Below, one piece after another: positions 21,336-30,333 of a stretch of DNA of 64,000 nt. This DNA comes from Gemmatimonadaceae bacterium (lineage in GTDB: Bacteria > Gemmatimonadota > Gemmatimonadetes > Gemmatimonadales > Gemmatimonadaceae): assembly GCA_020852815.1 (NCBI GenBank), contig JADZAN010000010.1:62001-126000 (forward strand). The letters are read 5' to 3'. The notes under the pieces were generated by a model. The model saw nothing but the letters and a program-made list of their open reading frames with translations, made no database searches and was not told where the DNA came from. A program made the position numbers and the translations under genes. The first letter of the stretch is position 1; every line of letters begins with the position of its first letter.

Positions 21336-23417
21336 ATGCAGCTCTCCTTCCTCGCCCCCCTGTTTGCGGCCGCGCTGGCGGCGATCGGCATCCCGATCCT
21401 GGTGCACCTCGTGCACAAGGAGCGCAAGGACGCCATCGCCTTCCCATCGCTGATGTTCCTGCAGCGCACGCCGTACCAGCACGCCAGCCGGCAGCGCATT
21501 CGCGACTGGCTCCTGTTCGCGGCGCGCTGTCTCGTGATCGCGCTCCTGGCGGCGGCGTTCATGCGACCGGTCTTCGCGCGCACGACGCAGGCGGCGGCGA
21601 CGACGCGCGGCGAGACGGAGGTGGTCGTCCTCCTCGACCGGTCGCTGAGCATGCGCTATGGCAACCGGTGGCGACTGGCGCAGGAGGCGGTGCGCGCACG
21701 CATTGCGTCGTTGGGGCGCGGTGACCAGTTGACGCTCGTCCCGTTCGACGTGCGGGCCGGCGCGGTGAACGATGCGTCGTCGGATGCGTCGGTGCTGCGC
21801 GCGGCGCTGGACACCATCCAGCCCGTGGATGCGGGGACGCGCCTGGCGCCGGCAGTCGGGGTGGCCCGCCGGCTGCTCGGGGTCTCGCGGCTGCCGCGCA
21901 AGGAACTGGTGGTGGTGAGCGACTTCCAGCGCAGCGCGTGGGACCTGGGCGACGATGTCGCGATGCCGCCGGCGACGACGATCGTCCCCGTCGATGTCTC
22001 GACGGACCGCGTGGTGGACCGTTCGGTGCGCTCGATCGAGATGCGGCGCGACCCCGCCGCGCCTGGCGAGCGCGTGATCGTGGCGGCGCGCATCGTGAAC
22101 GTCGGGGGGGCGGTCAAGGGCGTCGCGGCACAGCTGGAGGTGGCGGGGCGCGTGGTGGAGCGGCGCCAACTGGACCTTGCGGCTGACGGAGGCGGCACCG
22201 TCGCCTTCTCTCCCGTGGCGGTGCCGGCCGACGGAGCGCCGGCGCGCATCGTGATTGCACCTGATGCCCTCACCGCCGACGATGCCCTTCACTTCGTGCT
22301 GCGCCGGTCGGCATCGCTCGGCGTCCTGCTCCTGACGCATCCCGAGGCTTCGAGCGACCGCGCCGTCTTTGCGGCGCGCGCTCTGGCCATTGGCGATCAA
22401 CCGGCCTTTGACGTGAGGGCGATGACCGCGAGTCGCGCCACGGCGGCCGATCTCGAGGGACGGCGGTTGCTCGTCCTGAACGATGCGGGGTGGCCGGCGG
22501 GAATCGGTGCGCCGCGGCTGCTGGCTTTCGTGCGCGGCGGTGGCGGGATGTTCAACGCGCTGGGCGAGCGCTCGTCGCCGCGCGGATGGCCAACGGCGGC
22601 GGCGTCGCTGCTGCCGGGCGAGATTGGGGCGCCTGTCGATCGGCTGGGGGAGCGGGGCGCGGTGCTGGGGTATGTGGATCGGTCGCACCCGGCGCTGTCG
22701 GTCTTTGGAGGGTCGCGCAGCGGTGACCTGTCGGCGGCGCGCTTCTTCCGGTATCGCCCCATCCTTGCAACTGACGGAGTGCTGGCTCGGTTCGACGACG
22801 GCGCGGCGGCGCTGGTGGAGCACCGCCTGGGGCGCGGCCGACTCCTCACCTGGGGGAGCAGCCTCGATGGGTTGTGGAACGACCTGCCGCGCCAGGCGGT
22901 CTTCCTTCCGTTCCTGCAGCAGCTGGCGCAGTACACGGCCTCGTACCGCCCGCAGCGCGCGTCGTTCGCCGTTGGGGAGTCGGTCGACCTGCGCGAGGGG
23001 ATGACCGGCGACAGCATGGCGCTGGCGACGATGCGCTTCAGCGTGATTGCGCCTGACGGCGCACGCCTCGGGGTGGGCGGGGCGGGCGAGCCCGCCGTGC
23101 TCGAGTTGCGGCGCGCCGGCTGGTACGAGGTGCGCCGATCGGGGGCGCCCAACGACCGGGCGCGGACCGTTGCCGCCAACCCGCCCCCCTCCGAGCTCGA
23201 GTTTGCGAGCTTCGATCCGGCGCGACTCACGAATGCGCTCGCCCCCGCGGGGGAGGTGGCTGATGCGGCGGCGCCCGCGGACCCGATCGAACAGTTGCGG
23301 GCCCAGGAGCGCACGCAATCGATCTGGTGGTACCTTCTGGTGGTGACGGCGCTCGTCCTGCTGGCCGAGGGGATCCTGGCCAGCCGGGTGTCGCGCCGCC
23401 GGTTACAGCCGAGGTAG
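21336..23417 (+). CDS. BatA-type VWA membrane protein
   Basis: 693-residue inner-membrane protein. The N-terminal BatA (aerotolerance regulator) domain has two helices (about 4-24 and 59-79) around PILVHLVHKERKDAIAFPSLMFL. A VWA domain follows with DRSLS at 101-105, then a long beta-rich region, an amidotransferase-like stretch (RRLLVLNDAGWPAG, RLLTWGSSLDG) and a final transmembrane helix (about 665-685). ATG 21336 fits the family N terminus; open frame upstream overlaps DUF58 and was rejected. Confidence 0.9.
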   Translation: MQLSFLAPLFAAALAAIGIPILVHLVHKERKDAIAFPSLMFLQRTPYQHASRQRIRDWLLFAARCLVIALLAAAFMRPVFARTTQAAATTRGETEVVVLLDRSLSMRYGNRWRLAQEAVRARIASLGRGDQLTLVPFDVRAGAVNDASSDASVLRAALDTIQPVDAGTRLAPAVGVARRLLGVSRLPRKELVVVSDFQRSAWDLGDDVAMPPATTIVPVDVSTDRVVDRSVRSIEMRRDPAAPGERVIVAARIVNVGGAVKGVAAQLEVAGRVVERRQLDLAADGGGTVAFSPVAVPADGAPARIVIAPDALTADDALHFVLRRSASLGVLLLTHPEASSDRAVFAARALAIGDQPAFDVRAMTASRATAADLEGRRLLVLNDAGWPAGIGAPRLLAFVRGGGGMFNALGERSSPRGWPTAAASLLPGEIGAPVDRLGERGAVLGYVDRSHPALSVFGGSRSGDLSAARFFRYRPILATDGVLARFDDGAAALVEHRLGRGRLLTWGSSLDGLWNDLPRQAVFLPFLQQLAQYTASYRPQRASFAVGESVDLREGMTGDSMALATMRFSVIAPDGARLGVGGAGEPAVLELRRAGWYEVRRSGAPNDRARTVAANPPPSELEFASFDPARLTNALAPAGEVADAAAPADPIEQLRAQERTQSIWWYLLVVTALVLLAEGILASRVSRRRLQPR

Positions 23418-23427
23418 GAGACGAGCC

Positions 23428-26400
23428 ATGGCAACGTTCGCCGAACCGACCGTTTCGGGCACGCCCCCATTCATGGCCGCGCTGCGGCGCGTGCGACGGC
23501 GCTGGCGCTGGCGGCACGCCGCCGTTGGGCTGGCGATGACGCTCGTCGTCCTGCTGTTTGCCTTTGGTGTGGCGGCCGCGGCGCTGCAGGCGGCGCGCTT
23601 CTCGCCGGAGAGCGTGCGGGTCGCGCGCTGGCTGCTCGCTGCCCTGGCGGCGGCGGTGGGAGGGCGGTGGATCGTGTGGCCGCTCGTCAGGCGCCTCCCG
23701 GATGCGCGGCTGGCGCTGTATGTGGAGGAGCGCGTGCCGGAGCTGGGCGGGGCGGTGCTGAGCGCGGTCGAGGTCGCGGCCACCGCGGTGCCCGACGAGG
23801 CGCGCTCGCCGCTCCTCACGCAGGGGCTCTTTGCCGACGCCGGTCGGCGACTGACGCGCTCTCCCGCCGTGGCCCGCATCGAACTGGCTTCGACGCAGCG
23901 CGCGCTCGCGCTGAGTGTCATTGCGCTCGCCTCGGCGGTGGCGCTGGTGCAGTGGGGGCCGTCGTGGATGGGACAGTCGGCGCGGCTACTGCTATCGCCG
24001 TGGCGCGACGTGGCAGCGGCGCCGGTGTACGCGATCGATGTCACGCCCGGCAACGCGACCATCGCCCGAGGGAGCGACTTCGAGGTGTCGGCAGCGCTCC
24101 TCGGCTTCCGGAGCGACGTGGTGGAGCTTGCGGTGCGTCGCGGGGCAAATGGCGAATGGGAGCGACTGCTGATGGGGCCGGGCAAGGACTCCACCCGCTT
24201 CACCGCGCGCCTCTTCGACATCGGGGAGAATGCGGAGTACTTCGTGGAATCCAACGGGGTTCGCTCGGCGCCGTTCACGATCGGCGTGCGCGACTTGCCA
24301 GCGGTGCGACGCACCGATCTCGGGCTGCAGTACCCGGCCTACACGGGGCTTGCGCCCGAGCAACTGGAGGATGTGGGCGACATCGCCGCGGTGAAGGGGA
24401 CGCGCGCCACGGTGCGCGTGCGGGCGACGCGCGCCGTGCGCGGGGGACGTCTGGTCCTGGGCGGCGACTCCTCGATTGTCCTCTCGCGCCTGGATGACAG
24501 CACGCTGACGGCGAGCCTGGGCGTGCGACGCGATGGCTTCTACCGCATCGAGCTGGAGGCGACGGACGGCACGCGCGTGGCGGGGAACGTCGATTACGTG
24601 ATCGACGCGCTGGAGGACCGCGCACCGCAGGTGCACATGCGCAAGCCGGGACGCGACGCGCGCCCGTCGAGCGTCGAGGAGGTGTTGATCGAGGCCGAGG
24701 CGACCGACGACTACGGCGTGGGGAAGCTCGAGCTGCATTACCAGGTGAACGGCGGCGAGGAGAAGGTCGTGGTGTTGAGCGAGGGGCGCGGCCGGCGGCC
24801 GCGCGAGCTGAGTGCCGGCCACACGCTCTTCCTGGAGGAGATGTCGTTGCAGGCGGGGGACGTGATTGCCTACTACGCCAAGGCGTGGGACAACGACGCG
24901 GTGTCGGGAGCCAAGAGTGCGTCGACCGACATCTACTTCCTGACCGTCCGTCCGTTCGACCGCGAGTACAGGCAGAGCCAGCAGGCGGGGGGCGGTGGTG
25001 GCGGGGCGCAGGGTGAGAATCCGGGGACGCTGGTCGCGCGGCAACGCGAGATCATCGCCGCGACGTTCAAGTCGCAGCGCGATCGTCCGGCCGTCGAGAC
25101 CCCCGAGTTCCGCTCCGACGTGACGACCATCCTGCTCGCGCAGCGCAAGTTGCGGTCGGACGTCGGCGAAACGCTCAACCGGCTCAGGCGCCCCGCGGTG
25201 CAGGCGGCGGACACGACATTCAGGACCATGGCCGAACTCATGCCGCGTGTGCTCTCGGAGATGACCGATGCCGAGACGCAGCTGAGTGGCCGCAAGCTCG
25301 CCGAGGCGCTGTCGCCCGAACAGCGCGCGTTGCAGCTGTTGGAGAAGGTCGACGCGCTGTTCAAGGAGGTGCAGGTGAGCCTGCAGAACGGCGGCGGTGG
25401 TGGCGGTGGGGGAGGCAACGCCGAGGCCGAGGACCTGGCCGACCTGTTCGAACTGGAGACCGACAAGCTGCGCAACCAGTACGAGCAGGTGCAGGGGTCG
25501 CAGGAGCAACAGGCGCAACGCGAGGTGGACGAGGCGCTGGAACGCCTCAAGCGGCTGGCGGCCCGCCAGCAGCAAGAGCGCGAGCGCTCGCGCCAACGCC
25601 TGCAGGGGGCGCCGTCGAGCGGTGGCGCCGGAGGCGGCGCGCAGCGCCAGATGGCCGAGGAGGCGGAGCAGCTGGCGCGCCGCCTGGAGAGGCTCTCGCG
25701 CGAGCAGAACTCGAGCGAGATGCAGGAAACCGCACGCGCCCTGCAGGACGCCGCCAACGCAATGCGCCGGCAGGCGTCCAGCCAGGGGCAGGAGGGGAGC
25801 GCTCGCGGCTCCGCAGCACAGGAACGGTTGGATGAGGCGCGACGCCTGCTGGAGCAATCCCGCGGCGCCCAGTCGGCGCGCGGGATGCAGGGCGCGGCAG
25901 AGCGGGCGCAGCGACTGGCCGAGCAGCAGCGCGACGTGCGAGACGAAGTGCGCCGATTGGGTGACGCCAGCGATCGCAGCTTACGCCTGGATCGGCTCGA
26001 TGCGCGCAAGGAGCAGATGGCGCGTGAGGTGGAGCAGCTGGAGCAGGAGCTCGACCGCCTCTCGCGCGAGGCGCTGCGCGACCGCGGCGAGGGGGCAGGG
26101 GCGTCCCGCCAGCTGCGCGACGCCGCCAACGAGATCCGGCGCAAGCGCATCGACGACATGATCACCGCGTCGCGCGACTTCGTGCGGCGTCAATCGAAGG
26201 AAGTGGTGGAGAGCTTCGAGGGGGAGATCGGGAACGCGCTCGACTCGCTCTCGGCGCAGGTCGCTCGCGCGGCCTCCGGCGCTGCGAACGACAGCACGCA
26301 GCGTCGTGCGCGGTCGCTGGCGCAGGCCCGCAACCTCGTCCGCTCGCTGGCCTCGCTCGACGAGCGCATGCGGGAGCGCATGCGCGAGCGCATGCGGGAG

Positions 26401-27090
26401 CGCATGCGGGAGCAGAATGGCGGTCGCTCCGGAGATCCGGCTGGCGGGTCGGCGGGCGATCAACCGTCGCCTAACGGCGCCCAGGGACAGCGGAGTTTGT
26501 CCGGCCAGCAGGGCCAGCAAGGCCAGCAGGGCCAGAGTAACCAGAAAGGCCAGAGTCGCCAAGCTGGTCAGCAAGGCCAAGGCGGCCAGCAAGGCCAGAG
26601 CGGCCAACAAGGTCAGGGCACGGCTGGCCAGGGCGGTCGCGGCGAGGGAGAGCGCGGTGGCGGTGCCCAGCTCCCCACGCCTAACGGCAGCCAGATGGGC
26701 GGGTCGGGGCAGGGCGGACCGGGGGGCGGGCGCCTCTCGCCCGAGGATGCGCGCCAGTTCTCGCGCGAGCTGCGCGGCGAACGCGAGAGCGCCGAGTCGC
26801 TGCGTCGTGAGCTTGCGCGTGACGGAGTCTCCACCGCCGATCTCGACCGGCTCATTGCCCGCTTGCGATCGCTGGAGTCCGGACGTTCCTTCAACGATCC
26901 GGAGGAACTGGCGCGGTTGCGCCTCGCCACGCTGGAAGGCTTCAAGGAGTTCGAGTTCTCGCTGCGTCGCCAGCTTGGGGAACGCGAGCGCGAGGGGCCG
27001 GTGCTCGGCGGTGGGAACGACGTCCCGCCGGGTTATCGCGACCTGGTGAGCGAGTACTTCCGCTCCCTCTCGCGCAAGGCCAAACCCTGA
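23428..27090 (+). CDS. Giant DUF4175-type membrane protein
   Basis: 1220-residue protein closing the MoxR cluster. It has three N-terminal hydrophobic helices (about 30-56, 68-88, 155-178), then Ig-like beta domains (residues about 200-510). A long charged coiled-coil region rich in Gln, Arg and Glu fills most of 540-1220, interrupted by Gly runs. Two internal DNA repeats encode four RERM units (26362-26409) and a GQQ-rich tract (about 26505-26635). It is likely an envelope-spanning scaffold in which the coil projects into the periplasm. ATG 23428 has AGGAG upstream. Confidence 0.83.
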   Translation: MATFAEPTVSGTPPFMAALRRVRRRWRWRHAAVGLAMTLVVLLFAFGVAAAALQAARFSPESVRVARWLLAALAAAVGGRWIVWPLVRRLPDARLALYVEERVPELGGAVLSAVEVAATAVPDEARSPLLTQGLFADAGRRLTRSPAVARIELASTQRALALSVIALASAVALVQWGPSWMGQSARLLLSPWRDVAAAPVYAIDVTPGNATIARGSDFEVSAALLGFRSDVVELAVRRGANGEWERLLMGPGKDSTRFTARLFDIGENAEYFVESNGVRSAPFTIGVRDLPAVRRTDLGLQYPAYTGLAPEQLEDVGDIAAVKGTRATVRVRATRAVRGGRLVLGGDSSIVLSRLDDSTLTASLGVRRDGFYRIELEATDGTRVAGNVDYVIDALEDRAPQVHMRKPGRDARPSSVEEVLIEAEATDDYGVGKLELHYQVNGGEEKVVVLSEGRGRRPRELSAGHTLFLEEMSLQAGDVIAYYAKAWDNDAVSGAKSASTDIYFLTVRPFDREYRQSQQAGGGGGGAQGENPGTLVARQREIIAATFKSQRDRPAVETPEFRSDVTTILLAQRKLRSDVGETLNRLRRPAVQAADTTFRTMAELMPRVLSEMTDAETQLSGRKLAEALSPEQRALQLLEKVDALFKEVQVSLQNGGGGGGGGGNAEAEDLADLFELETDKLRNQYEQVQGSQEQQAQREVDEALERLKRLAARQQQERERSRQRLQGAPSSGGAGGGAQRQMAEEAEQLARRLERLSREQNSSEMQETARALQDAANAMRRQASSQGQEGSARGSAAQERLDEARRLLEQSRGAQSARGMQGAAERAQRLAEQQRDVRDEVRRLGDASDRSLRLDRLDARKEQMAREVEQLEQELDRLSREALRDRGEGAGASRQLRDAANEIRRKRIDDMITASRDFVRRQSKEVVESFEGEIGNALDSLSAQVARAASGAANDSTQRRARSLAQARNLVRSLASLDERMRERMRERMRERMREQNGGRSGDPAGGSAGDQPSPNGAQGQRSLSGQQGQQGQQGQSNQKGQSRQAGQQGQGGQQGQSGQQGQGTAGQGGRGEGERGGGAQLPTPNGSQMGGSGQGGPGGGRLSPEDARQFSRELRGERESAESLRRELARDGVSTADLDRLIARLRSLESGRSFNDPEELARLRLATLEGFKEFEFSLRRQLGEREREGPVLGGGNDVPPGYRDLVSEYFRSLSRKAKP
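26362..26409 (+). repeat. Four 12-bp tandem repeats inside the DUF4175 gene
   Basis: GAGCGCATGCGG is present four times in a row, with one single-base variant (last base C in copy 2), encoding Glu-Arg-Met-Arg. The length is a multiple of three, so copy-number change would keep the frame. Confidence 0.92.
26505..26635 (+). repeat. Gln/Gly-rich repeat tract
   Basis: Degenerate nine-base units of the form GGCCAGCAR encode a Gly-Gln-Gln rich linker within the DUF4175 protein. This looks like an unstructured spacer; copy number may vary between strains. Confidence 0.8.
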
Positions 27091-27144
27091 GGCGGCAGGC
27101 GAGTCGCGTTGCGCCGCCCATTCACCACTCGATCGACAGGACTC

Positions 27145-27678
27145 ATGTCTCACGTGCACGTGATTCGCACGACCCGCCCCGAAGCCACGGAGTACGCGCC
27201 CTACTACGGCGGCTACATCGGGCACGTCCCCACAGGCGATGTGGTGGAGACGCTCGCCACGCAGGCCGAGGGGTCGCTCGCCTTTCTTCGCACCATCGGC
27301 GAGGAGGTTTCGCTGGGACGGTATGCCCCGGGCAAGTGGAGCATTCGCGAGGTGGTGGGACACATCATCGACGCCGAGCGCATCTTCACCTATCGCGCGC
27401 TGCGCTTCGCGCGCAACGACGAGACGGCGCTCTCCTCGTTCGACGAGAATGCGTACATCGGCAACGCCAGCTTCGACGATCGTTCGCTGGCGTCGTTATG
27501 CGACGAGTTCGAGGCGGTGCGGCGGGCGTCGGTCCTGCTCTTCGCCTCGCTCAACGCGACGGAGTGGATGCGCCGCGGCATCGCCAGCAACAACGCGATG
27601 TCGGTGCGTGCCCTGGCGTGGGTCACGGCTGGGCACGAGCTGCACCACGTGGCGCTCGTGAAGTCGCGCTACCTGTGA
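27145..27678 (+). CDS. DinB-family metal-dependent protein
   Basis: 177-residue four-helix-bundle protein of the DinB superfamily. The three-histidine metal site is visible as the His of VVGHIIDAERIF and the pair in GHELHHVALVKSRYL. DinB/BSTA proteins are metal-dependent thiol transferases or hydrolases; the substrate cannot be told. ATG 27145 was chosen for its AGGA upstream. Its stop overlaps the next DinB gene by four bases (GTGA), so the pair forms an operon, and may make a heteromer. Confidence 0.88.
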   Translation: MSHVHVIRTTRPEATEYAPYYGGYIGHVPTGDVVETLATQAEGSLAFLRTIGEEVSLGRYAPGKWSIREVVGHIIDAERIFTYRALRFARNDETALSSFDENAYIGNASFDDRSLASLCDEFEAVRRASVLLFASLNATEWMRRGIASNNAMSVRALAWVTAGHELHHVALVKSRYL

Positions 27679-28217
27679 GCGCCCCGGAGGTCTGGCTGCG
27701 GGGGCCCGTGGCGGGGATCGCGCCGATGTTGCAGCCGGCGGCGCATACCTTCCTCCAGGTTGGCGAGGAGCTCTCGCGCCTCCTTCGCGGCGCGCCGGCC
27801 GCGGAGGTGCGGGCCACGCCCGGTGGTGCCCCCAGCATCGCCTGGCACGCGCGGCACCTGGCGGCAAGCACCGATCGCCTCCTGACCTACGCCGCCGGCC
27901 GCCCCCTCGACGAGGCGCAGCTGCAGCGGCTGCGCGATGAGCGCGCCACGCCGGCGCCCACCGTCGACGGCGACGCGCTCTGGGCCGAGGTCGAGACGGC
28001 GCTGGCCGACGCCCTTCGACAGCTGCACGAGTGGTCTTCCCGCGCCGGTGAGCTCCTCGCCCCGCGCACCGTCGGACGGGCGGCGCTGCCGTCGACCGTA
28101 TTCGGTCTCCTCTTTCACACGGCCGAGCACGCGCAACGACACGCGGGGCAGATCGCCACCACGGCGCGCATCGTCCGCGCCCCGCGCGGCGACACGGCGA
28201 CAGCGAGCTCGGCCTAA
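27675..28217 (+). CDS. DinB-family protein, second copy
   Basis: 180-residue DinB_2-like protein from GTG 27675, translationally coupled to the previous gene. Metal-ligand candidates are SIAWHARHLAASTDRLL and LLFHTAEHAQRHAGQIATT, the latter typical of this superfamily. Sequence similarity to the upstream DinB is low, so this is not a recent duplication. It is probably cytoplasmic; substrate unknown. Confidence 0.85.
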   Translation: MSAPEVWLRGPVAGIAPMLQPAAHTFLQVGEELSRLLRGAPAAEVRATPGGAPSIAWHARHLAASTDRLLTYAAGRPLDEAQLQRLRDERATPAPTVDGDALWAEVETALADALRQLHEWSSRAGELLAPRTVGRAALPSTVFGLLFHTAEHAQRHAGQIATTARIVRAPRGDTATASSA

Positions 28218-28376
28218 CGCGCCGCGCCCTCGCGTTGCGGCTGGCGCCCGGGCACGACTAGCTTGCGAGGCGTCGGGGAGGGTGCGGTCTTCCCCGTTCG
28301 CGCGCGGCCGTCCAGCGCGGCGTTGACGTCGCGTCCGGCCGCGCTCTCCCGTGAGCCACCACGCGCCCAAGGTGCC

Positions 28377-29108
28377 ATGAACGCATCGACTTACCGCTGC
28401 CGCCTCCTGGCCGCAGCCCTGTTCGTCCTTCCCTCCGTTGCCGCCGCGCAGGACAAGCCCAAGCCGCGAGAGTTCAGCGCAGACCTGGGCTACGTCAGCA
28501 CCACCGGCAATACCGAGGTCTCCACCTTCAACCTGGGCGAGAAGCTCATCCTTCGCGCGGGCCGCTGGGAGCACAAGCAGCAGTTCGGCTCCATCTACGC
28601 CAGCCAGGACGGCAAGCAGACGTCCAACCTGCTCTTCACGAACTGGCGCAGCGACTGGTCGTTCCACCCGCGCCTCGCGTTGTTCGGATATGCCGGATAT
28701 GACCGCAACACCTTCGCCGGGATCTCGCGTCGCTTCGAGGAGGCGCTCGGCCTGTCGGCCAAGCTGGTCACGCTTGCGTCCGACACCTGGGCACTCGAGG
28801 CCGGGTTGGCGATGAACCAGCAGCGTGCCACCGATGGCGCGGAGGACAGCTTTGCCTCGGTGCGCAGCGCGACCTTCTACCGGCACAACTTCTCCAAGAC
28901 CGCGTACTTCCAGCAGGGCGTGGAGTTCCTCCCCAATCTCGAGACGTCGGAGGACTACCGCATGAACACCGAGTCGGCGCTCGTGGCACCGCTCTCGACG
29001 CACGTCGCCATGAAGCTCGGCTATGTGATCCGCTTCGACAACCTGCCGGAGCCCGGGCGCAACAAGAGCGATCGCATCTTCACCACCGGGCTGCAGTTCA
29101 ACTGGTAG
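28377..29108 (+). CDS. DUF481 outer-membrane beta-barrel protein
   Basis: 243-residue protein with a signal peptide ending near VAAAQ. The mature part is made of alternating amphipathic strands (FSADLGYVSTTGNTEVSTFN opening) and a C-terminal aromatic residue (LQFNW), as in YdiY/DUF481 barrels. The role is unknown; family members are linked to salt or acid stress. ATG 28377 was chosen over the upstream open frame because it begins the signal peptide. Confidence 0.88.
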   Translation: MNASTYRCRLLAAALFVLPSVAAAQDKPKPREFSADLGYVSTTGNTEVSTFNLGEKLILRAGRWEHKQQFGSIYASQDGKQTSNLLFTNWRSDWSFHPRLALFGYAGYDRNTFAGISRRFEEALGLSAKLVTLASDTWALEAGLAMNQQRATDGAEDSFASVRSATFYRHNFSKTAYFQQGVEFLPNLETSEDYRMNTESALVAPLSTHVAMKLGYVIRFDNLPEPGRNKSDRIFTTGLQFNW

Positions 29109-29122
29109 CTCGCCATCGTGCG

Positions 29123-29151
29123 CGGGCGCGTCCGGCCATCGGGCGCGCCCG
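29123..29151 (+). terminator. Putative terminator after DUF481 gene
   Basis: Inverted repeat CGGGCGCG (29123-29130) and CGCGCCCG (29144-29151) with a 13-base loop, 15 bases behind the stop. No T run. Confidence 0.4.
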
Positions 29152-29301
29152 TCGCGCGGCGCTCAACGCCAAACTCAGTGCTGCGGTCAGCAGCACTCTC
29201 AGCGTAGTGATCAGCGCGTCCTGCGTCGCTGGCCGCTGCCGCTCGTTGGGGGGCGCGGTCCATCGCCAACCGCCCCCACCGCCACCGTCGCCTCCGCGAC
29301 C

Positions 29302-29329
29302 GTCGCCTACGCCACGTCGCCTACGCCAC
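29302..29329. repeat. Two perfect 14-bp copies across the TerC stop codon
   Basis: GTCGCCTACGCCAC occurs twice in tandem. The inner copy contains the TerC stop (complement of 29321-29323). It looks like a local duplication at a gene end; function unknown. Confidence 0.85.
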
Positions 29330-30076
29330 GTCGCCGGTGCGCGGCGTGTCGTGCAGCTTGACCGGGGCCGCCGCGCGCTTCCGCAGCTGCAAGTTCAGCA
29401 TCTCGACCAGGAAGGAGAAGGCCATCGCGAAGTAGGTGTACCCCTTCGGGATGTGGTGTCCCAGCGCCTCGGCCACCAGGTTCGTGCCGATCAGCACCAG
29501 GAACGAGAGCGCCAGGATCTTCACCGTCGGGTGCTGGTCGACGAAATCCGAGATCGGGTTCGCCGCCAGGAGCATCACGCCGAGCGCGATGACGTTCGCC
29601 CCGATCATGATCGTGACGTGATTCACCATGCCTACCGCGGTGATCACCGAGTCGAGCGAGAAGACGATGTCGACGACCATGATCTGCGCGACCACCGCAC
29701 CCAGCGCCGCCTTCTTGATCGACGCGCTGCTGGCGTGCTCGATCCCCTCGAGCTTGTCGTGGATCTCGTAGGTGGCCTTGCCAATGAGGAAGAGCCCGCC
29801 GATGAGGAGGATGAGCGAGCGTCCGCTGAAGCCGATGGACCCAATCGTGAACAGCGGCGCGGTGAGCTTCACGATCCACGCGATCGAGAGGAGCAGCAGG
29901 ATGCGACTGAAGAAGGCCCCGAGCAGCCCGAGGCGACGCGCCCTGGTCTGCTCCTCGCGCGGCAGCTTTGAGGAGAGGATCGAGATGAAGATGATGTTGT
30001 CGATGCCGAGGACGACCTCGAGCACCGTCAACGTCAACAGGCCGATCCAACTCTGGGGGTCGGCGAGCCATTCCAT
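29321..30076 (-). CDS. TerC-family integral membrane protein
   Basis: 251 residues with about seven transmembrane helices. The two TerC acidic signatures are intact: EVVLGIDNIIFI (about 20-31) and VDIVFSLDSVITAVG in the middle. The family includes tellurite resistance TerC and manganese exporters such as Alx/MeeF, so Mn or other metal-ion efflux is the likely role. AGGAGT stands upstream of ATG 30076. Monocistronic. Confidence 0.9.
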   Translation of the reverse strand: MEWLADPQSWIGLLTLTVLEVVLGIDNIIFISILSSKLPREEQTRARRLGLLGAFFSRILLLLSIAWIVKLTAPLFTIGSIGFSGRSLILLIGGLFLIGKATYEIHDKLEGIEHASSASIKKAALGAVVAQIMVVDIVFSLDSVITAVGMVNHVTIMIGANVIALGVMLLAANPISDFVDQHPTVKILALSFLVLIGTNLVAEALGHHIPKGYTYFAMAFSFLVEMLNLQLRKRAAAPVKLHDTPRTGDVA

Positions 30077-30255
30077 TCAGGGACTCCTGGGCAAGCGTCG
30101 GTGGGGGCCGAATAGCACAACCCGGCAGGGGCGTTGCGCCCACTGCCGGTGAGGAAACGTAGCCGGGGGCGGCGGCGTTCCGAAGGGGAGCGCGCCGCCT
30201 GCCGGCCGGCGGCCCTTCACGACGACCGGCCGCCTCGCGCGAGCGCGTGACGCGC

Positions 30256-30295
30256 CGCCGCGCGCCACCGTGAACCGCCGCGCGCCACCGTGAAC
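30256..30295. repeat. Two perfect 20-bp tandem copies
   Basis: A 20-bp unit (CGCCGCGCGCCACCGTGAAC) is duplicated without mismatch in the gap between the M55 peptidase and TerC genes. No gene here. Confidence 0.9.
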
Positions 30296-30333
30296 CGCGG
30301 CGCCCGGCTCGCGCCCCGCGCCCTCCCGACTCG

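Noticed and set aside
21246-23318. 690-residue open frame on the minus strand opposite the BatA-like gene
   Set aside because: Translation is Arg/His-rich low-complexity with no domain; it is the antisense of a well-supported VWA gene.
23992-25857. 621-residue antisense open frame in the DUF4175 gene
   Set aside because: Leu/His/Arg-rich shadow produced by high G+C; the plus-strand frame has a start, ribosome-binding site and family features.
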